In this document: positions 1 through 24,275 of the stretch, in pieces
How the letters are laid out: each line of letters opens with the position of its first letter
Position numbering within the stretch: position 1 is the stretch's first letter
NCBI RefSeq assembly: GCF_041146795.1
Contig: NC_135175.1
Location: forward strand, 24,755,075-24,819,074
Length of the DNA: 64,000 nucleotides
Direction of reading: 5' to 3'
Source of the DNA: Maylandia zebra
Lineage: Eukaryota > Chordata > Actinopteri > Cichliformes > Cichlidae
Translations under genes and position numbers: made by a program
The notes under the pieces: model-generated
Seen by the model: the letters and a program-made list of their open reading frames with translations, nothing else
Told to the model about the DNA's origin: nothing
The model's database searches: none

Positions 1-11
1 TTTGTCTCCAG

Positions 12-947
12 TGGCAGGCAGCGGTGGACTGTGCCACCGACGCTGAGCGTCAGCAGCTCTGTGAGCGAGTGTTTCAGGGTGGAGAAGAGGAGCTCGGTCT
101 GCTGGAGGCTCTCAAGCTGCTGATGCTGAGCAGAGCGGCAGAGCTGCACAGCTGCATGCAGGGCGGTGAAGACGTCCCCCTCTTCTGCTGGCTGCTGTTC
201 GCGCGGGACTCCTCCGACTGTCCACGCTCTTTCCTCTCCAACCACCTCAGCCACGTGGGCCTGACCGCAGGTCTGGAGCAGGTGGGAAGCGTCTCTGTTG
301 TTTTTGACAACTTTATGGTAAAAGGTTGCTGGGAATTTTCTTTCCCACTGAGTAAACATCTGTCGCACTCAGTAACAAAAACAACAATTCGGGCTGAACA
401 TCACGAGGTGGGTGTGTTAACATTTTTGTCATGTGAGAGCCGAATAGTAAAACATGCCGGCGCTTGCTCTGTTTTTTGTTTTCCGCTTGTTTTGAGTGAT
501 CCACCATTGACCCCGGGGGCAGAGGTAGTTCTCAACTGCTGAGCGTTTTAATTGTTATTTTCATTTTTTGAATAACAGATTTTACAAGCTCTGCTTCTAA
601 AGAGAGACTCCACCCGTAAATGTTTTGTGCTGAAGCAGCTGATCAAACATGGAGCTGTTTGAGAAGTCTGCTGGAGTTCCTCTGTAACTGTGCAATTATC
701 CCCTCCCCCCTCCCTTTGCATTTTCTCTCTTGGGCAGGTGGAGATGTTTCTGCTGGGCTACGCCCTGCAGTGTACCATTCAAGTTTACAGACTGTACAAG
801 GCAGACACAGAGGAGTTTGTCACCTACTACCCGGACGACCATAGGGACGACTGGGAATCTGTGTGCCTCGTCACAGAGGATGATCGCCACTACAATGTGC
901 CCGTTGTAGAAGCTGCAGAAACACAAAAGGAGCTCCCCTCCAGCTGA
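12..947 (+). CDS. otulin: OTULIN/FAM105-family gene, last two coding exons (5' part outside window)
   Basis: OTULIN is a deubiquitinase specific for Met1-linked (linear) ubiquitin and damps NF-kB and cell-death signalling in the cytosol. Two exons are visible. Exon A is 12-281, after a CAG acceptor at 9-11 and before a GTGGG donor. Exon B is 738-947, after TTGGGCAG and ending in TGA at 945-947. They join in phase 0 across QV, giving 159 residues. The family end is clear: [47 protein letters not shown] and [10 protein letters not shown]; the His and Asn of the last motif match the OTULIN catalytic His and Asn. The catalytic Cys exon lies left of the window, so active OTULIN and the inactive OTULINL paralogue cannot be told apart with certainty. 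The C-terminus ends KELPSS, without the ETSL-type PDZ ligand of human OTULIN. Tail-to-tail adjacency to ankh matches the human OTULIN-ANKH order. Confidence 0.85.
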
Positions 948-1011
948 TTGCCACTGCAGAAAAACCTCCTGCCATACAAACACCCCTCAGGTTGATCAAG
1001 ATTTATCAATT

Positions 1012-1115
1012 AAAGGTATAGTTTTGGGAAGTGTGCTTATTAATTGACAGCCAGCAGTAAGTTTGCTTAGCTTAGTACAAAGAATGGAAGTAAAGGGTAC
1101 AAACATACAACCACC
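1012..1115 (+). repeat. Teleost interspersed repeat fragment (GTGTGCTTATT / TTAGCTTAG type)
   Basis: It starts AAAGGTATAGTTTTGGGAAG, then has GTGTGCTTATT, GCTTAGCTTAG and a GGTACAAACATACAACCACC end. The same words occur in reverse complement near 2700-2845, and further parts occur at 6725-6885. I recognise this as a very common fish repeat but cannot assign its class. Confidence 0.6.
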
Positions 1116-2599
1116 AGCACTTTTGATTGTTTGTTTTTGTTTGTTTGCTTTTACTTTAATCCACACAGAAATCAATGACACATGATTTTCTTCTTCCCTG
1201 GACAGAGGTGCCTCGCTAACCTTTCTCTATTTCCTTTATTATCTATTAACCTGTGCCGAGCATGGGTCACATCTGTCTGGACTGTTAGATGAAAAAGGGA
1301 TCACAGATCTGTTGCTTTAAATTATGAGCGATCTTTATCACTGTGCACACACTCCACCAGAAGTAGAGGTGAATGCACGTTAAGAGCCTGGTCTCAGTTT
1401 TAATCTCCATCATAAAAAAGCTGTTTAAATATCAGCAGGAAAGCGAAACAAGACAAACTCTTCTGTTGTGATCGCTAGTTGGCTTAAATTAAGATACTTC
1501 TGAAGGAAAGGTGCTGGTGGGAGGATGTTCTTACCTTTGGAATGAGTGGTAACCTGAAACCTGCAGACCTCCACAAGAGACTGATGATTTTTGTTTTGGG
1601 CCTTTTATTAGAGATGTTCCTGGCTAGTCATCATTTCTAAAAGGCAAAATAATAACTCAGAAAACCTTTAGAATTGAGCAGACCTTAAATCAGGGATGTC
1701 AAACTCATTTTAAGTGGGCCGGACAGATGAAAATCTCCTTTGTGTCAGCGTGAAGAAGTTTAACTACACATTTAATCTCAATATAAGAAGAAGTGCGATT
1801 TCAACACTACGTCTCAAAAGAAATGCTGCTGCAGCAGACAAAAGAATTCTGGGATTTCATTACAAGAAATAAATGTTACAAATTACAGAAAAGTTCTGGT
1901 AGCTCATTGCCCAGACTGTCCTGCAATTATGAAGCATACTTTTTTTTTTTTTTAATTCATATAAAATGCTCTGTTATTTATCAATTTTGCTGTGGACACA
2001 CTGTAAAAAAGGAGAAACTTCTCTAGTAGATGGTGCAGCTTTTCTGTCATTTAATTGGTTATCCAGTACACAATTACTATGGTGCAGTATGTGTGGCTGT
2101 GGAGGCGATCTTAATTAGTAGGAAAAACAGTAAAACACACAGAAAACAGTCCAATATAAGTCCACGATTTCTTACATTGTCTAAAGATATCCAGTCGGCC
2201 AGATTGGAGTCTTTGCCAGGCCGATTCCAGCCCCCGGGACTTACGTTTTAAATTTGTCAAGTTAAAAATTTGACATTCTGCAAACACATTCCATGTTAAT
2301 GAAAAGGTCCTTTTTTCATTCATGCAAGCACACCCCGGTGCAGAATGTGGTTAACCCTGGCTTTAGCTGCTTGTTTAACCAGCTATTTCAGCAGCTGACT
2401 AGCAGGGAGGCAACATTTAAATAACTAGTCAACTGGTACTGTTTGACAAATATTATGGTCTGCTGTGTAGTAGGGCCCATTCTATAAGTTTTTGCTTCAG
2501 TTGTAGTGAGTTACTGCCTGAATGTTGCACTGATTACGGAGCGTATCCGTCTATGCACTGCACCCATACAGTCTGTATGTGGAGCTTTCTGGATAACCT

Positions 2600-2845
2600 T
2601 GCGAGCATTAGCTGACACGTTGACACATCTGGCCCCAAAAACCAAAGTGCTTAAGGCCATTAAGCAAACATAACGTCACAGTGACTGTGTCCATCTTCGG
2701 TATACAGTTTGTTTTTGGCAGAGAACAGCTAGCTGTCTCCCCCCGCTTACAGTCCTTATGCTAAGCTAAGCTGACTGCCTCCTGCTTCACATGTCTAACT
2801 CAGCAAATAAGCACACGTCCCAAAAATCTTGACCTATTCCTTTAA
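2600..2845 (-). repeat. Second, inverted copy of the same teleost repeat
   Basis: On the minus strand it reads AAAGGAATAGGTCAAG, GGGACGTGTGCTTATTTGC, then TCAGCTTAGCTTAGCAT and a CAGCTAGCTGTTCTCTGCC segment, collinear with the copy at 1012-1115 but longer. The left boundary is approximate. Confidence 0.6.
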
Positions 2846-5331
2846 AAAAAAACAACAACAAAAAAAACCAACACACAACAAAATGCTGATTCAAGACCAC
2901 GTACAAGGTTTGGTTTACATGTTCTTGTACACACTGTACTGTATACACAGTTTTCTATTTGGATATGTGTACATATCCGATATCCTGTGATTTTCTCAGA
3001 TAGACGCAGATTCCCTTGCAGGGTGTCATTTTGGAAGGAAAAAAAGCCCAAATTTTCTCAGAAGTCTTTTTTTTTTTTTTTTTAAATGTAAAATTTTGAG
3101 TGAAGCTGCCAACGGCGCCAAAAACTTTAGGTGATGGTATTTACACTGGATGTTGGGCACTTTGAGTGTTAATTTATTGTTTTGTTTTTTAAAACAAGTG
3201 TGACCGTCTAAATTCATTAAGTGAAGCAACTGAATTAGTCAATGAAGGGTTGGACGATTTATCAGGTTCAACACCAGATGACGATCAGAAGATTACTCGC
3301 ATCCTCTGTGTCAGAGGTGTGATTTGTGGCAGTCTGTGTGTGCATGTGTGTTTGACTTTGTGTGTATGTGTGTGTTAAACTCAATGTGTAACATGCTGCC
3401 TTTTAACCAAGCTGTTCTGAAGGGAAGAAATGTGCCAATGTTGCTGCTAACACTGGCAACAGACCCAACCACCAGCCGCTGGACTCAGAAAAGGCTCGCT
3501 TGGTCCTCCGTGTTGCCTTAGAAATAATGCACAGTAAGAATGAATGTTGGATATTGGTGATAAGAGGCCATTTATGTCTTAATTCCAGAGCAGGTAAAGG
3601 TGATTAAAGAAAATGTTATGCCATTTGCAGGAATGTTCTTGCACTGTCAAAAGTTTTGGACAGCATTTAAATAAAATGATTTTTTTGGGGTGGTGGGGGT
3701 AAAGTTCTGGATTGAGGTCTGTAGACAAAATAAAACAGTGTAAAAACGTTCTTAAAGTGGATCTTTCCTCTTTGTCTTATGTATACTATTACAATAGTGG
3801 ATGCTCATTTAAAATAGGGCCAGTGTGCTCGGCATATGCACAAGTAATCGTTTTCATCCCATTTAAGAGTTTTCTTTTTTCTAATCTTGGCTCTGCATGA
3901 GGTCAGTGAGGGAGAGGATATCTCTAATATGGTCATCTCACAAGCTCCACCCACAAGTTTGCAAGGGGCAGCCAATTAGAATAAAGTTGTGTTAAACAGG
4001 ATGAGGATGAGTTTAAAAGCATCTTAAACGGGGTCTTTATGCAGCTCATCCTCTGTGCGAAACAAGCCATCTCTTTAAGACTTGCATATTTTAATTCTTC
4101 ACCCTCTGATACCTTCTTCTGGTCACCCTTGTTTCTCTTTCCCGAACTGGTGTCTGACCTGCTTCCAGAACAAAATGACTGGCTACGCATCAGGTCTAGG
4201 TATACCCTTGGAAAAACCTGGAAATTACTCCAGATAGATGTGTAGATAGCCACATCTATATACTGAATTGTCAACCCTGACGATCTAGGGTACTAGGGGA
4301 GGTTGTCAGATGTCTTTATGGCAGAAAAGAGTAAAAGCCCACTTTCTTCTGATTGGTTGCCCCTCGCCTGACATCTGAACCTGGTGCTTGTGAGCACCGC
4401 TTCCTTCGCTTGCCAGCGTTTTTATTTTGTTAATACCAAATTCAGATGTTGAAAAGAACAAAAACATTAGTTTGTAATCACAAAAGTTTTGCAAGATTCA
4501 AATTTGTCAACAGAGCCCCCCCAGATTTATGAAAACAGTGTTTGTATTTTAATAGATGTTTTAAACTTATTAAATCTCACCCCTGACACAAATGTCATAT
4601 AATGAATAAAAAAAAAAAAACTAAGCTGAAAGAGTCCAAAATCCACTATAAATTCAGTTCCCTTTAGCTTTCAAAGCCAAAAATAAAACAATACAGGCCT
4701 AAAAAAATTCTGCCGTAACCAAACTTGTAACCAGTAAATTACATTATCTCAGATCCATTCATGCACGCTCTCTGACTGAGTATAATGCAGATTTAACAAT
4801 GGTTACCTGCTTATTGGAGAGAACAGTAGGTTTAACTTTCACTCACTGGTTGTGTGAAACTGCTTTCATATTTCTGTTAGCAGGCATTCATGTGGGGGGA
4901 AAAAGGCTGAAACGTCAGCTTAGTTTGAAAAATTTCGTTCTCTGAAAATACCGACGGCAATCTAGTGAAACTTTACTCTGTCACCGTCTGGACTCTGGTC
5001 AATGAAAACAGAGCTCTGAAGTTTTATTCTGCTACTGAATAAAAACATTTTCCATCGACAAGTTAAAATTTCAGGTCAATTATCTCAAAATATAGATATT
5101 TGAATCAAAATCTTTCCTGGGAATTATTGTTCAAATGTGTTTCTGTGGCAGAAATGAGCTTCCATACAAAACAGTCTGTTTGGCTTTCCTGAAGGAATAA
5201 ACACAAGATTAAAATTTATTTCACAACCAAAATGGCATTTTTAATTAAAACCCTCCAAACTTGCAGAGTAGTGGGAATATTTTACAAAACCAAATTTTCT
5301 GACCACATAACATGGACTTGTTTACACATTT

Positions 5332-5465
5332 AACAAGTGAAAGGCTGCTGGTTTGATTCCAGCTGAAGACAACCCCAAGGGGATTTGTATCAGGAGGGGC
5401 ATCTGGTGCAAAACCGTCAATTTAAACTTGCGGAGCGACCCTGCTCCCGAGGAAGCAGCAAAAAG
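5332..5465 (+). repeat. tRNA-like SINE remnant (B-box region and body)
   Basis: GGCTGCTGGTTTGATTCCAG resembles the Pol III B-box (GGTTCGATTCC). It is followed by CAACCCCAAGGGG, a GGAGGGGCATCTGG stretch and GCGGAGCGACCCTGC, the body typical of an abundant fish SINE. No intact A-box is visible, so the 5' end is missing or decayed. Confidence 0.55.
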
Positions 5466-5469
5466 GTTG

Positions 5470-6487
5470 CTTTTATATGAAAACCCCCTTTATTAAACTT
5501 TAGCAACACACAAGAGAAGGAAAAAATAATTTTTGAAGTTATTAAACCTTCATTGATTACTTGTACATAGCCCAAGCTTCAAATAAGTACAGTGTATCGA
5601 TACTGTGAGCACCCACCACTGTACATGACAGAAATGTATAACAGATCCACTTCAGGGGGAGAAAAATAAACATGATTTTGCAGTGGTATCTGTTAGACTC
5701 AAAGAAACAAGAAGGTAAAGCCAGTTCCAGGTAAGCATGAAGATTATTAATAAAGCAATTTATTTGCCAAATAAGAATGCCTTTACAGTATATACAGTAC
5801 ATATGACAGCCTGAATACCACCAGGAAAATGCTGGGCAAAACAAAAGTTGACTCCCAGACTGCATGGAAAGAGAACAATCATGACTATTTTTTTGGCATT
5901 TTGGTTCGTTTTGAAACACGCAGTGATATATAACGAGGGATTCCTGACCCCCCTGGGCAATTAAATATACACGATGCATTACCTATATAAAACAACAATA
6001 ATCTGTACACCGTTGTATGGAAAATACGATTGCACAACCCAACAAGTCCCACAGTATGTCTATATCTGAATCCAAGCAAGGCCTTGCTGCTTAATCGTCA
6101 ATTAAAGAACATAAAGAACTCTTTTGGCAACTCCACCACCACTCGACAGACGCTTCCATTCTCGCCGCTGAGGAGGAAGAGCTCTCCCGTGTCGATTTCC
6201 CTTGTTTGCCAACACATGAAAATGATTATTACGCCCCGCAGATTATGAGCACTGAAGATCGGAAGACGCTAACGGTATTTACATTGATGGATGAACACGT
6301 GGAGGTGCATGGCTTTCTTTACAGTGTGCGCATTAATGGTGAGGTGGTCGAGGTGAAGAAGAAGACCTCAGTTCTGTCGAGGGGACCTCTGAAACCAAAA
6401 CCATACTCGGGAGGTCCCCTCTCTCCTCCAGCACCGTATGTCCCACATTGAGCTCGGCTTTACCTTCCTCCTCCGCTCCCTCGGATC
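5470..6487 (-). other. ankh: Probable ankh 3' untranslated region
   Basis: This lies directly after the ankh stop codon on the minus strand. A minus-strand AATAAA (read as TTTATT at 5490-5495) is a candidate polyadenylation signal, so the transcript may end near 5470. A 140-aa minus-strand ORF at 5557-5979 and plus-strand ORFs at 6030-6735 lie in this sequence or overlap the last exon antisense; none has recognisable domains. The extent is inferred, not seen. Confidence 0.4.
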
Positions 6488-18640
<12,153 letters not shown>

Positions 18641-18935
18641 CAATGGAAATCTCACACCGGCGCATCTTCCTTGCAAATCGTCATCATCAAGGGGGTGGAG
18701 AGGAGAGGGGAGACGCGAGGTGACATCAAACAAAAAAAGGAGGGGACTGGGACGAACCGAGGTGGAGATTCGGATTTTTTTATTTTTTTTTTAAAAAGAA
18801 GGACACGCGATAATCCGGAGCAGCTCGGCTGGATTATCAGTTTCCGACAGCGTCGTGTTTGATTTCACTGCGCCTGTGCTGGGGCAGTCCGGCTGCTTTT
18901 CGACCCTCCCAGAGGCTGGAACCCACTGCTGCCCG

Positions 18936-18982
18936 CACGTGGGCCTGGCATCCCGGCCGTGACGTCACCGCCAAGTATAAAT
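18936..18982 (+). promoter_or_regulatory. E-box, CRE and TATA cluster facing away from ankh
   Basis: CACGTG (18936-18941), TGACGTCA (18960-18967) and TATAAAT (18976-18982) lie within 47 bp, about 0.5 kb upstream of the ankh start codon. The TATA element reads on the plus strand. The sites could be distal elements for ankh or the core of a divergent plus-strand promoter; no transcript is proven. Confidence 0.45.
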
Positions 18983-19951
18983 CTGGCTTTTTATGACAGC
19001 GGAGCACGCGACACACAGGAGAGCTAGCAGCAGGGGGTGGTTCGGTAGAGATGAATAATCAGTTCACAACCGTAAAAGAAAGTAAATCTAACTGGTATCT
19101 AACTCGTATCTCCACGAGGAGAGTTTGGTCTCATAAATCCTTCTATGTTGCACATTAAACCTGCTTTGAAGACACTTAGGTTTACGCAGCATAAACGGGT
19201 AAACGTACAAAGACATACACTGCCACCTGCTGGACAAAGACATTTTAATGTGCAACTGGATGAACAGGGGTGTACCAACAGCATTCTCATGGGGTGCCAC
19301 TGGCTCACTGTGTAATATATGGGATGATAATATTAATCGAATATGGTGTTTGCAAACGTAGTCAACATTTGATTCTATTTAATGCACTATCCAGTAGCTA
19401 ATTAGCAATTTGTTAGTTGTATGATCTGTTGTAGTGTCTAAATATGATTCAAAACAAATAATCACATATAAATTCAATATAATACACTCACTTTCAGAGT
19501 GGACCCTTTAGTTACCAAACGTGAGTCCAAGCTTGATCATGTTCAGCAGAATTTTACAGACAAGTTAATGAGCAATTTGTGACAAAACTGATAAGAGGGG
19601 AAACATTCCTCTAAACCAGGGGTGTGAAACTTAAGGCTCAGGGACCAGAATAGACTCAGCTAATGGTCCAATCCAGCCCACTGGATCGCTCTGGAAAATG
19701 TGAAGAAGAACCCGTCTCGAATGCCAGTCGTACTATACCAAAGTCATTAACTGATTATTTCTTTATAACAACAAAAACTATATATATTCTCTGCTCAGTC
19801 TGAACAATGAACTTTCATGAATTTTATCTGTAGTTTTAAATAAAAAATAATCTCTCACTGCAGGATTAAAGCAATAAAAATATGAATGAATCAATATTTG
19901 TTATCCAGTAAAATACTGCATATGGTTCTGTGTAAGGAATACCTTTACACA

Positions 19952-19953
<2 letters not shown>

Positions 19954-19984
<31 letters not shown>
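19954..19984 (+). repeat. (CT)n microsatellite
   Basis: About 15 CT units directly abut the 5' end of the L2 fragment at 19985, marking its truncation point. Confidence 0.95.
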
Positions 19985-19986
<2 letters not shown>

Positions 19987-21138
19987 ATAAAACTGAGGTT
20001 ATTGTATTCGGCCCTGAAAATCTTAGAAATATGGTATCTAACCAGATTCTTACTCTGGATGGCATTACCTTGGCCTCCAGTAACACTGTGAGGAACCTTG
20101 GAGTCATTTTTGACCAGCATATGTCCTTCAATGCAGCTATTAAAGAAATGTGTAGGACTGCTTTCTTCCATTTGCGCAACATCTCTAAAATTAGAAAAAT
20201 CCTGTCTCAGAGTGATGCTGAAAAACTAGTTCATGCATTTATTACTTCAAGGCTGGATTATTGCAATTCATTATTATCAGGATGTCCTAAAAACTCCCTG
20301 AAAAGTCTTCAGTTAATCCAAAATGCTGCAGCAAGAGTGCTGACAAGGACTAGAAAGAGAGAGCAGATTTCTCCTGTTTTGGCTTCCCTTCATTGGCTTC
20401 CTGTTAAATCCAGAATTGAATTCAAAATCCTGCTCCTCACATACAAGGTCTTAAATAATCAGGCCCCATCTTATCATAATGACCTTGTAGTACCATATCA
20501 CCCTATTAGAGCACCTTGCTCTCACACTGCAAGCCTACTTGTTGTTCCTAGAGTATTTAAAAGTAGAATGGGAGGGAGAGCCTTCAGTTTTCAGTGGAAC
20601 CATCTTCCAGTTTGGATTTAGGAGACAGACACTATCTGTACTTTTAAGATTAGGCTTAAAAAATTCCTTTTTGCTAAAGCATATAGTTAGGGCTGGATCA
20701 GGTGACCCTGAATCCTCCCTTAGTTATGCTGCAATAGACGTAGGCTGCCGGGGATTCCCATGATGCATTGAGTTTTTCCTTTCCAGTCACCTTTCTCACT
20801 CACTATGTGTTAATAGACCTCTCTGCATTGAATCATATCTGTTATTAACCTCTGTCTCTCTTCCACAGCATGTCTTTATCCTGTCTTCCTTCTGTCGCCC
20901 CAACCGGTCGCAGCAGATGGCCCCGCCCCTCCCTGAGCCTGGTTCTGCCGGAGGTTTCTTCCTGTTAAAAGGGAGTTTTTCCTTCCCACTGTCGCCAAAG
21001 TACTTGCTCATGGGGTGTCACATGATTGTTGGGTTTTTCTCTGTGTGTATTATTGTAGGGTGCACCTTACAATATAAAGCGCCTTGAGGCGACTGTTGTT
21101 GTGATTTGGCGCCATATAAATAAAATTGAATTGAATTG
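19985..21138 (+). mobile_element. 5'-truncated L2-like LINE (reverse transcriptase C-terminus plus 3' tail)
   Basis: The reading frame opens with DKTEVIVFGPENLRN and continues through LGVIFDQHMSF, SRLDYCNSLLSG, LQLIQNAAARVLTRTRK and LHWLPVKSRIEFKILLLTYK to NHLPVWI and a stop at 20619-20621. This is the post-catalytic C-terminal part typical of fish L2-clade reverse transcriptase ORFs. Downstream come the L2 3' hallmarks: CTTTTAACAGGAAGAAACC-like text on the minus strand, CTTACAATATAAAGCGCCTT, GATTTGGCGCCATATAAATA and an (ATTGA)-type tail ending near 21138. The start is cut at the (CT)n tract and the catalytic domain is absent. The 196-aa ORF is long for a dead copy, suggesting modest age. Confidence 0.85.
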
Positions 21139-21660
21139 TGTGATAGGCCTCAGCCTCTATTGATCTTGTGCTCGGGGCATGTTCCTGTGCTGCCATGATT
21201 AGTACCTCTGAGCTGTCTTTTTTCAGTCCAGCTTTGTCCAGCCACTGGTTGGATTTCTGGATGCCAGCCACTTACTCTATCTACCAGTGGTACATACCGT
21301 GCAGGGGCCTGTCCTTCCATCATGGTTCTTCTCATTGTTCCTCTTCTTCCTCAGGTTTCTGCTCCCTGAAGTATTCTCTAAGCAGGCGGTCTGTTGTGGC
21401 CATCTTCGTGATGTACTCAAGTATGTTCGGGTGTTCGTCTCATCCTGGACGGTCGTTTTGACACTGACTAATCCTTGGCCACCTTACTTCCGCTAAGTTT
21501 ACAGTCTCAGGGAGGTGGACTTGGGCTGAAACCCTCCATGCATGGTCAGGAGCTTCCTTGTCTTGATGTCAGCGGCTTCTATCTCCTCGTTTGGTCAGGT
21601 TATTATCCCAGCAGGGCATCTAATCACCGACAGGGCTTGGTCTTCCCATTCAGCTGACTC
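21139..21660 (-). mobile_element. Second non-LTR retrotransposon relic, interrupted by the L2
   Basis: On the minus strand an ORF reads AGIQKSNQWLDKAGL, then EVLIMAAQEHAPSTRSIEAE and YHT, and runs straight into the reversed L2 tail at about 21138. I recognise this as C-terminal sequence of a common fish LINE; the clade is not assigned. Further 5' parts (towards 21660) are broken by frameshifts. The abrupt join suggests the L2 copy inserted into, or landed beside, this LINE. Confidence 0.6.
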
Positions 21661-23029
21661 TTCAGGAGGCTTTGGTGGTTCACACACATGTGATCTTTCT
21701 TTTTAAACCTAATCCAATAGTGAGAGGTGCTATGATGTACGGATTGATGACAGTGACAAAAACACAGGGCAGACAGTCTCTGCAATCCCTTTAAAACTAA
21801 AGGCTCCTGATAAGGGGGAAACATTTCATTTTATCATATTAATATATTACTCCATATTAAGCTGTCAAATTTGGTTACTTTTTATTTAAACACAGTGTCT
21901 TAGTATTTATATTAACAGACTCAGCTTCACTATAATCAGTCCTTTAATTAACTGTGAAAACCTGTAACACAAAGAAAAAAAAAATCTATTTTTGCCACTT
22001 TAGTCCAGGACATATGCAGTTAAAAGGAACAGGGCTGTGCGATGTGATGCTTTTTTTTCCGCATGGAAACAGAACCAAACCTTGAGGTCACTTTACTGGC
22101 TTTGGTTTAAGGTTTTCAATCATAGTTAATTAGACTTGCTCTCATTGTCTTTTTAAATTCCTCAGTTTTCTTGCTTACTTTGTTTAACCTGTAATGTCAA
22201 GACTCGTGACTGCAGCCCTGCCTGAGTAATCCTCAGTCAAAGAACACAAAAGTTGTTTGTGCCTTTGATTGGTGCCTGAGGGAGGCTCTGCGGTGGTTCT
22301 AAGAGTTGACACAGCCATTTACAAGCAGACATGCCATTCCCATGCAGCTGTAACTAGAGTCAGATGTTTGCTCATATCTGCAAGTGCACTTTGTATTTGG
22401 ATTGTCATTACGTCCAGTTGTGTCCACGTGATTCTTCATGATGATAAAACAACTCTGTGGGTTTTTATTTGATAAAACAGTAAAGAAATGTATTCCCAAC
22501 TTTGTACTCTGACTCATTAAGTGGGTGGGGTAACAAAGGACAGAGTGGTCACCAGGTAAGTCTGAGAATGTGTTTGAGTGTTACTTTGTGAATGCTGCAA
22601 CCAGGCCTGGACTGAGACAAAAAAATCGGCCCTGGCATTTCTGGTCCAGGTGGCCCACCATGATCAGTCAAAAAGAAAAAAAATTTACTACCTAGCAACA
22701 ACACCTTTTTGTGACTGCCAGGGCTTTATATGAGCTGTTCCTGGTACTACTATTAACAGTGCAGCAGCTAAGATGATGATTCATTTGACACATTTTGCTC
22801 AATCTATTTCTAGTTTCTTCTTCTATTTCTCTGTCAGCTCCACATTTTCACTTTTGTTTGTCCATCTTTATCAGCCACTTCTCCCACACTAAACTCTGTT
22901 CAACAAGGTGCATGACCGCACAGGGATAGTGGGGGAGGGGCTGGACAAGTTAAGAGATTTGACTGGGCAACCATACTCTGATTAGTAACTCTATAGTACT
23001 GTGGTAAACTCTAGGTGCACCGATTTATT

Positions 23030-24275
23030 GAACTGTGCAAACACACATGGAAATACAGTATGTAAGGTAAGAAAAACAGCGTTTTTACCATTTTAAGGTG
23101 TGTGAAAGTCAATATTTTGTTTGTCCACCTTTATTCTTCAACACAGCCTGAACTCTCTAGGTCAAACTTTCTTGTCATTTCTTTAAGTAGGCTTCAGGAA
23201 TAGTTCTCCAGGCTTCTTGAAGGGCATACAAGGCTCTTATTTTTGGATGTTTGTTGCCTTTTATTCTGTTCTCTGTCAACATGATCCCACACTGCTTCAA
23301 TAATGTTGAGGTCCGGGCTCTAGGGAGGTCAATCAGTGACTGATAGTGTCTCATTGTATGTTTTTCTATGCGTTCACTGTATTGGCAGTGTATTTGGGAT
23401 TATCAGCTGTTGTCAACCAGCTGTTTGCCAGATGGTTTTGCATGGTGGCTCAAAATCTGATGGTACTTTCTTGCTTTCATAATTCTTGGTGTTGGATCAG
23501 ATCTCCAAACCATGACAGAGCCTCCACTGTGTTTTACAGATGGCCGTAGACACTCACCATTTGACCTCTTTTACTTTATCTGAGTCATTGCTCTTCCATT
23601 GAGATCATTTGTGATGAGGCTTTGTTGAACAGTAGAATAATCAAATAAAGGGCCAGATAACAATTTCTAAAAGACATACCTTTCATATACTGACTTTCAT
23701 TAGGCCTGCCACCTTTTCACTTGTCCTCCATTTGTTTAGTTTCCTCAAACCTTTTAAGGACTTACTGCACTACATGCTGATATATGCTAAGTTTTTACTT
23801 ATACTGTATCTTTTTGGGAATCACCATGTTGGTGCAGAACATGTCAAACTGTGTTTTCTTTTTCATTTTTCCATATATTCAACTAAAGAAAATGGAAGAA
23901 ACTGTGTGTTTCGTGACAGGCTGTTAGTAACAAAGTGCCTAAAGAGACAATGCATACATACACAATAAATAGGTTCTTTCCTAAGTTGCCTGTTATGTGT
24001 TGACACAATACTGGTTCATCTCTTGAGTTAGGTGGTTCTTTTTATGCTTGAATGATTCAGAGGTCTGTGTGCAGTGGTTTTACAAACAAGAAAAACACTC
24101 CTGTGAAACTGGCCGAGTACAAGGGCTGAAAATGAGTGAAAAAGCAACCATTGTCCAAAGAAAACCTTTGAAGGATCTTCAGAAAGCTGGAGAACTAAAA
24201 GTCTGGCTCACTGAAAAATGAACTATAAATAAATAATGGGTGACTCGAGACTTTTGCACATTACTGTGTATGAAA
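23030..24275 (-). mobile_element. Tc1/mariner transposon relic, copy B (most complete)
   Basis: On the minus strand it carries decayed Tc1-like transposase text. On the plus strand one sees CTTCAACACAGCCTGAACTC, CTCCAGGCTTCTTGAAGGGC, CACACTGCTTCAATAATGTT, GAGGTCCGGGCTCTAGGGAG and CCATGACAGAGCCTCCACTG, which are the reverse complement of the conserved catalytic region of fish Tc1 elements. The right end GGGTGACTCGAGACTTTTGC matches the fish Tc1 end. Stops and indels break every frame. Confidence 0.75.

Larger units (their letters stand above)
948..5469. other. Convergent intergenic interval between otulin and ankh
   Basis: No coding exon is supported here. The start is otulin 3' UTR; an ATTAAA at 1009-1014 is a possible early polyadenylation signal, but the true end is unknown. 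The interval holds two opposite-orientation pieces of one teleost repeat (1012-1115 and about 2600-2845), a 'GATGTCAAACTCATTTT'-type repeat at about 1690-1830, a degenerate TG-rich stretch near 3335-3375, short A/T runs and a SINE-like scrap at 5332-5465. Short ORFs such as 3933-4274 (-) have no recognisable protein features. Confidence 0.6.

Noticed and set aside
5557..5979. 140-aa minus-strand ORF after the ankh stop
   Set aside because: No domain, AT-rich codon use and location in the probable 3' UTR; overlapping frames are similarly open.
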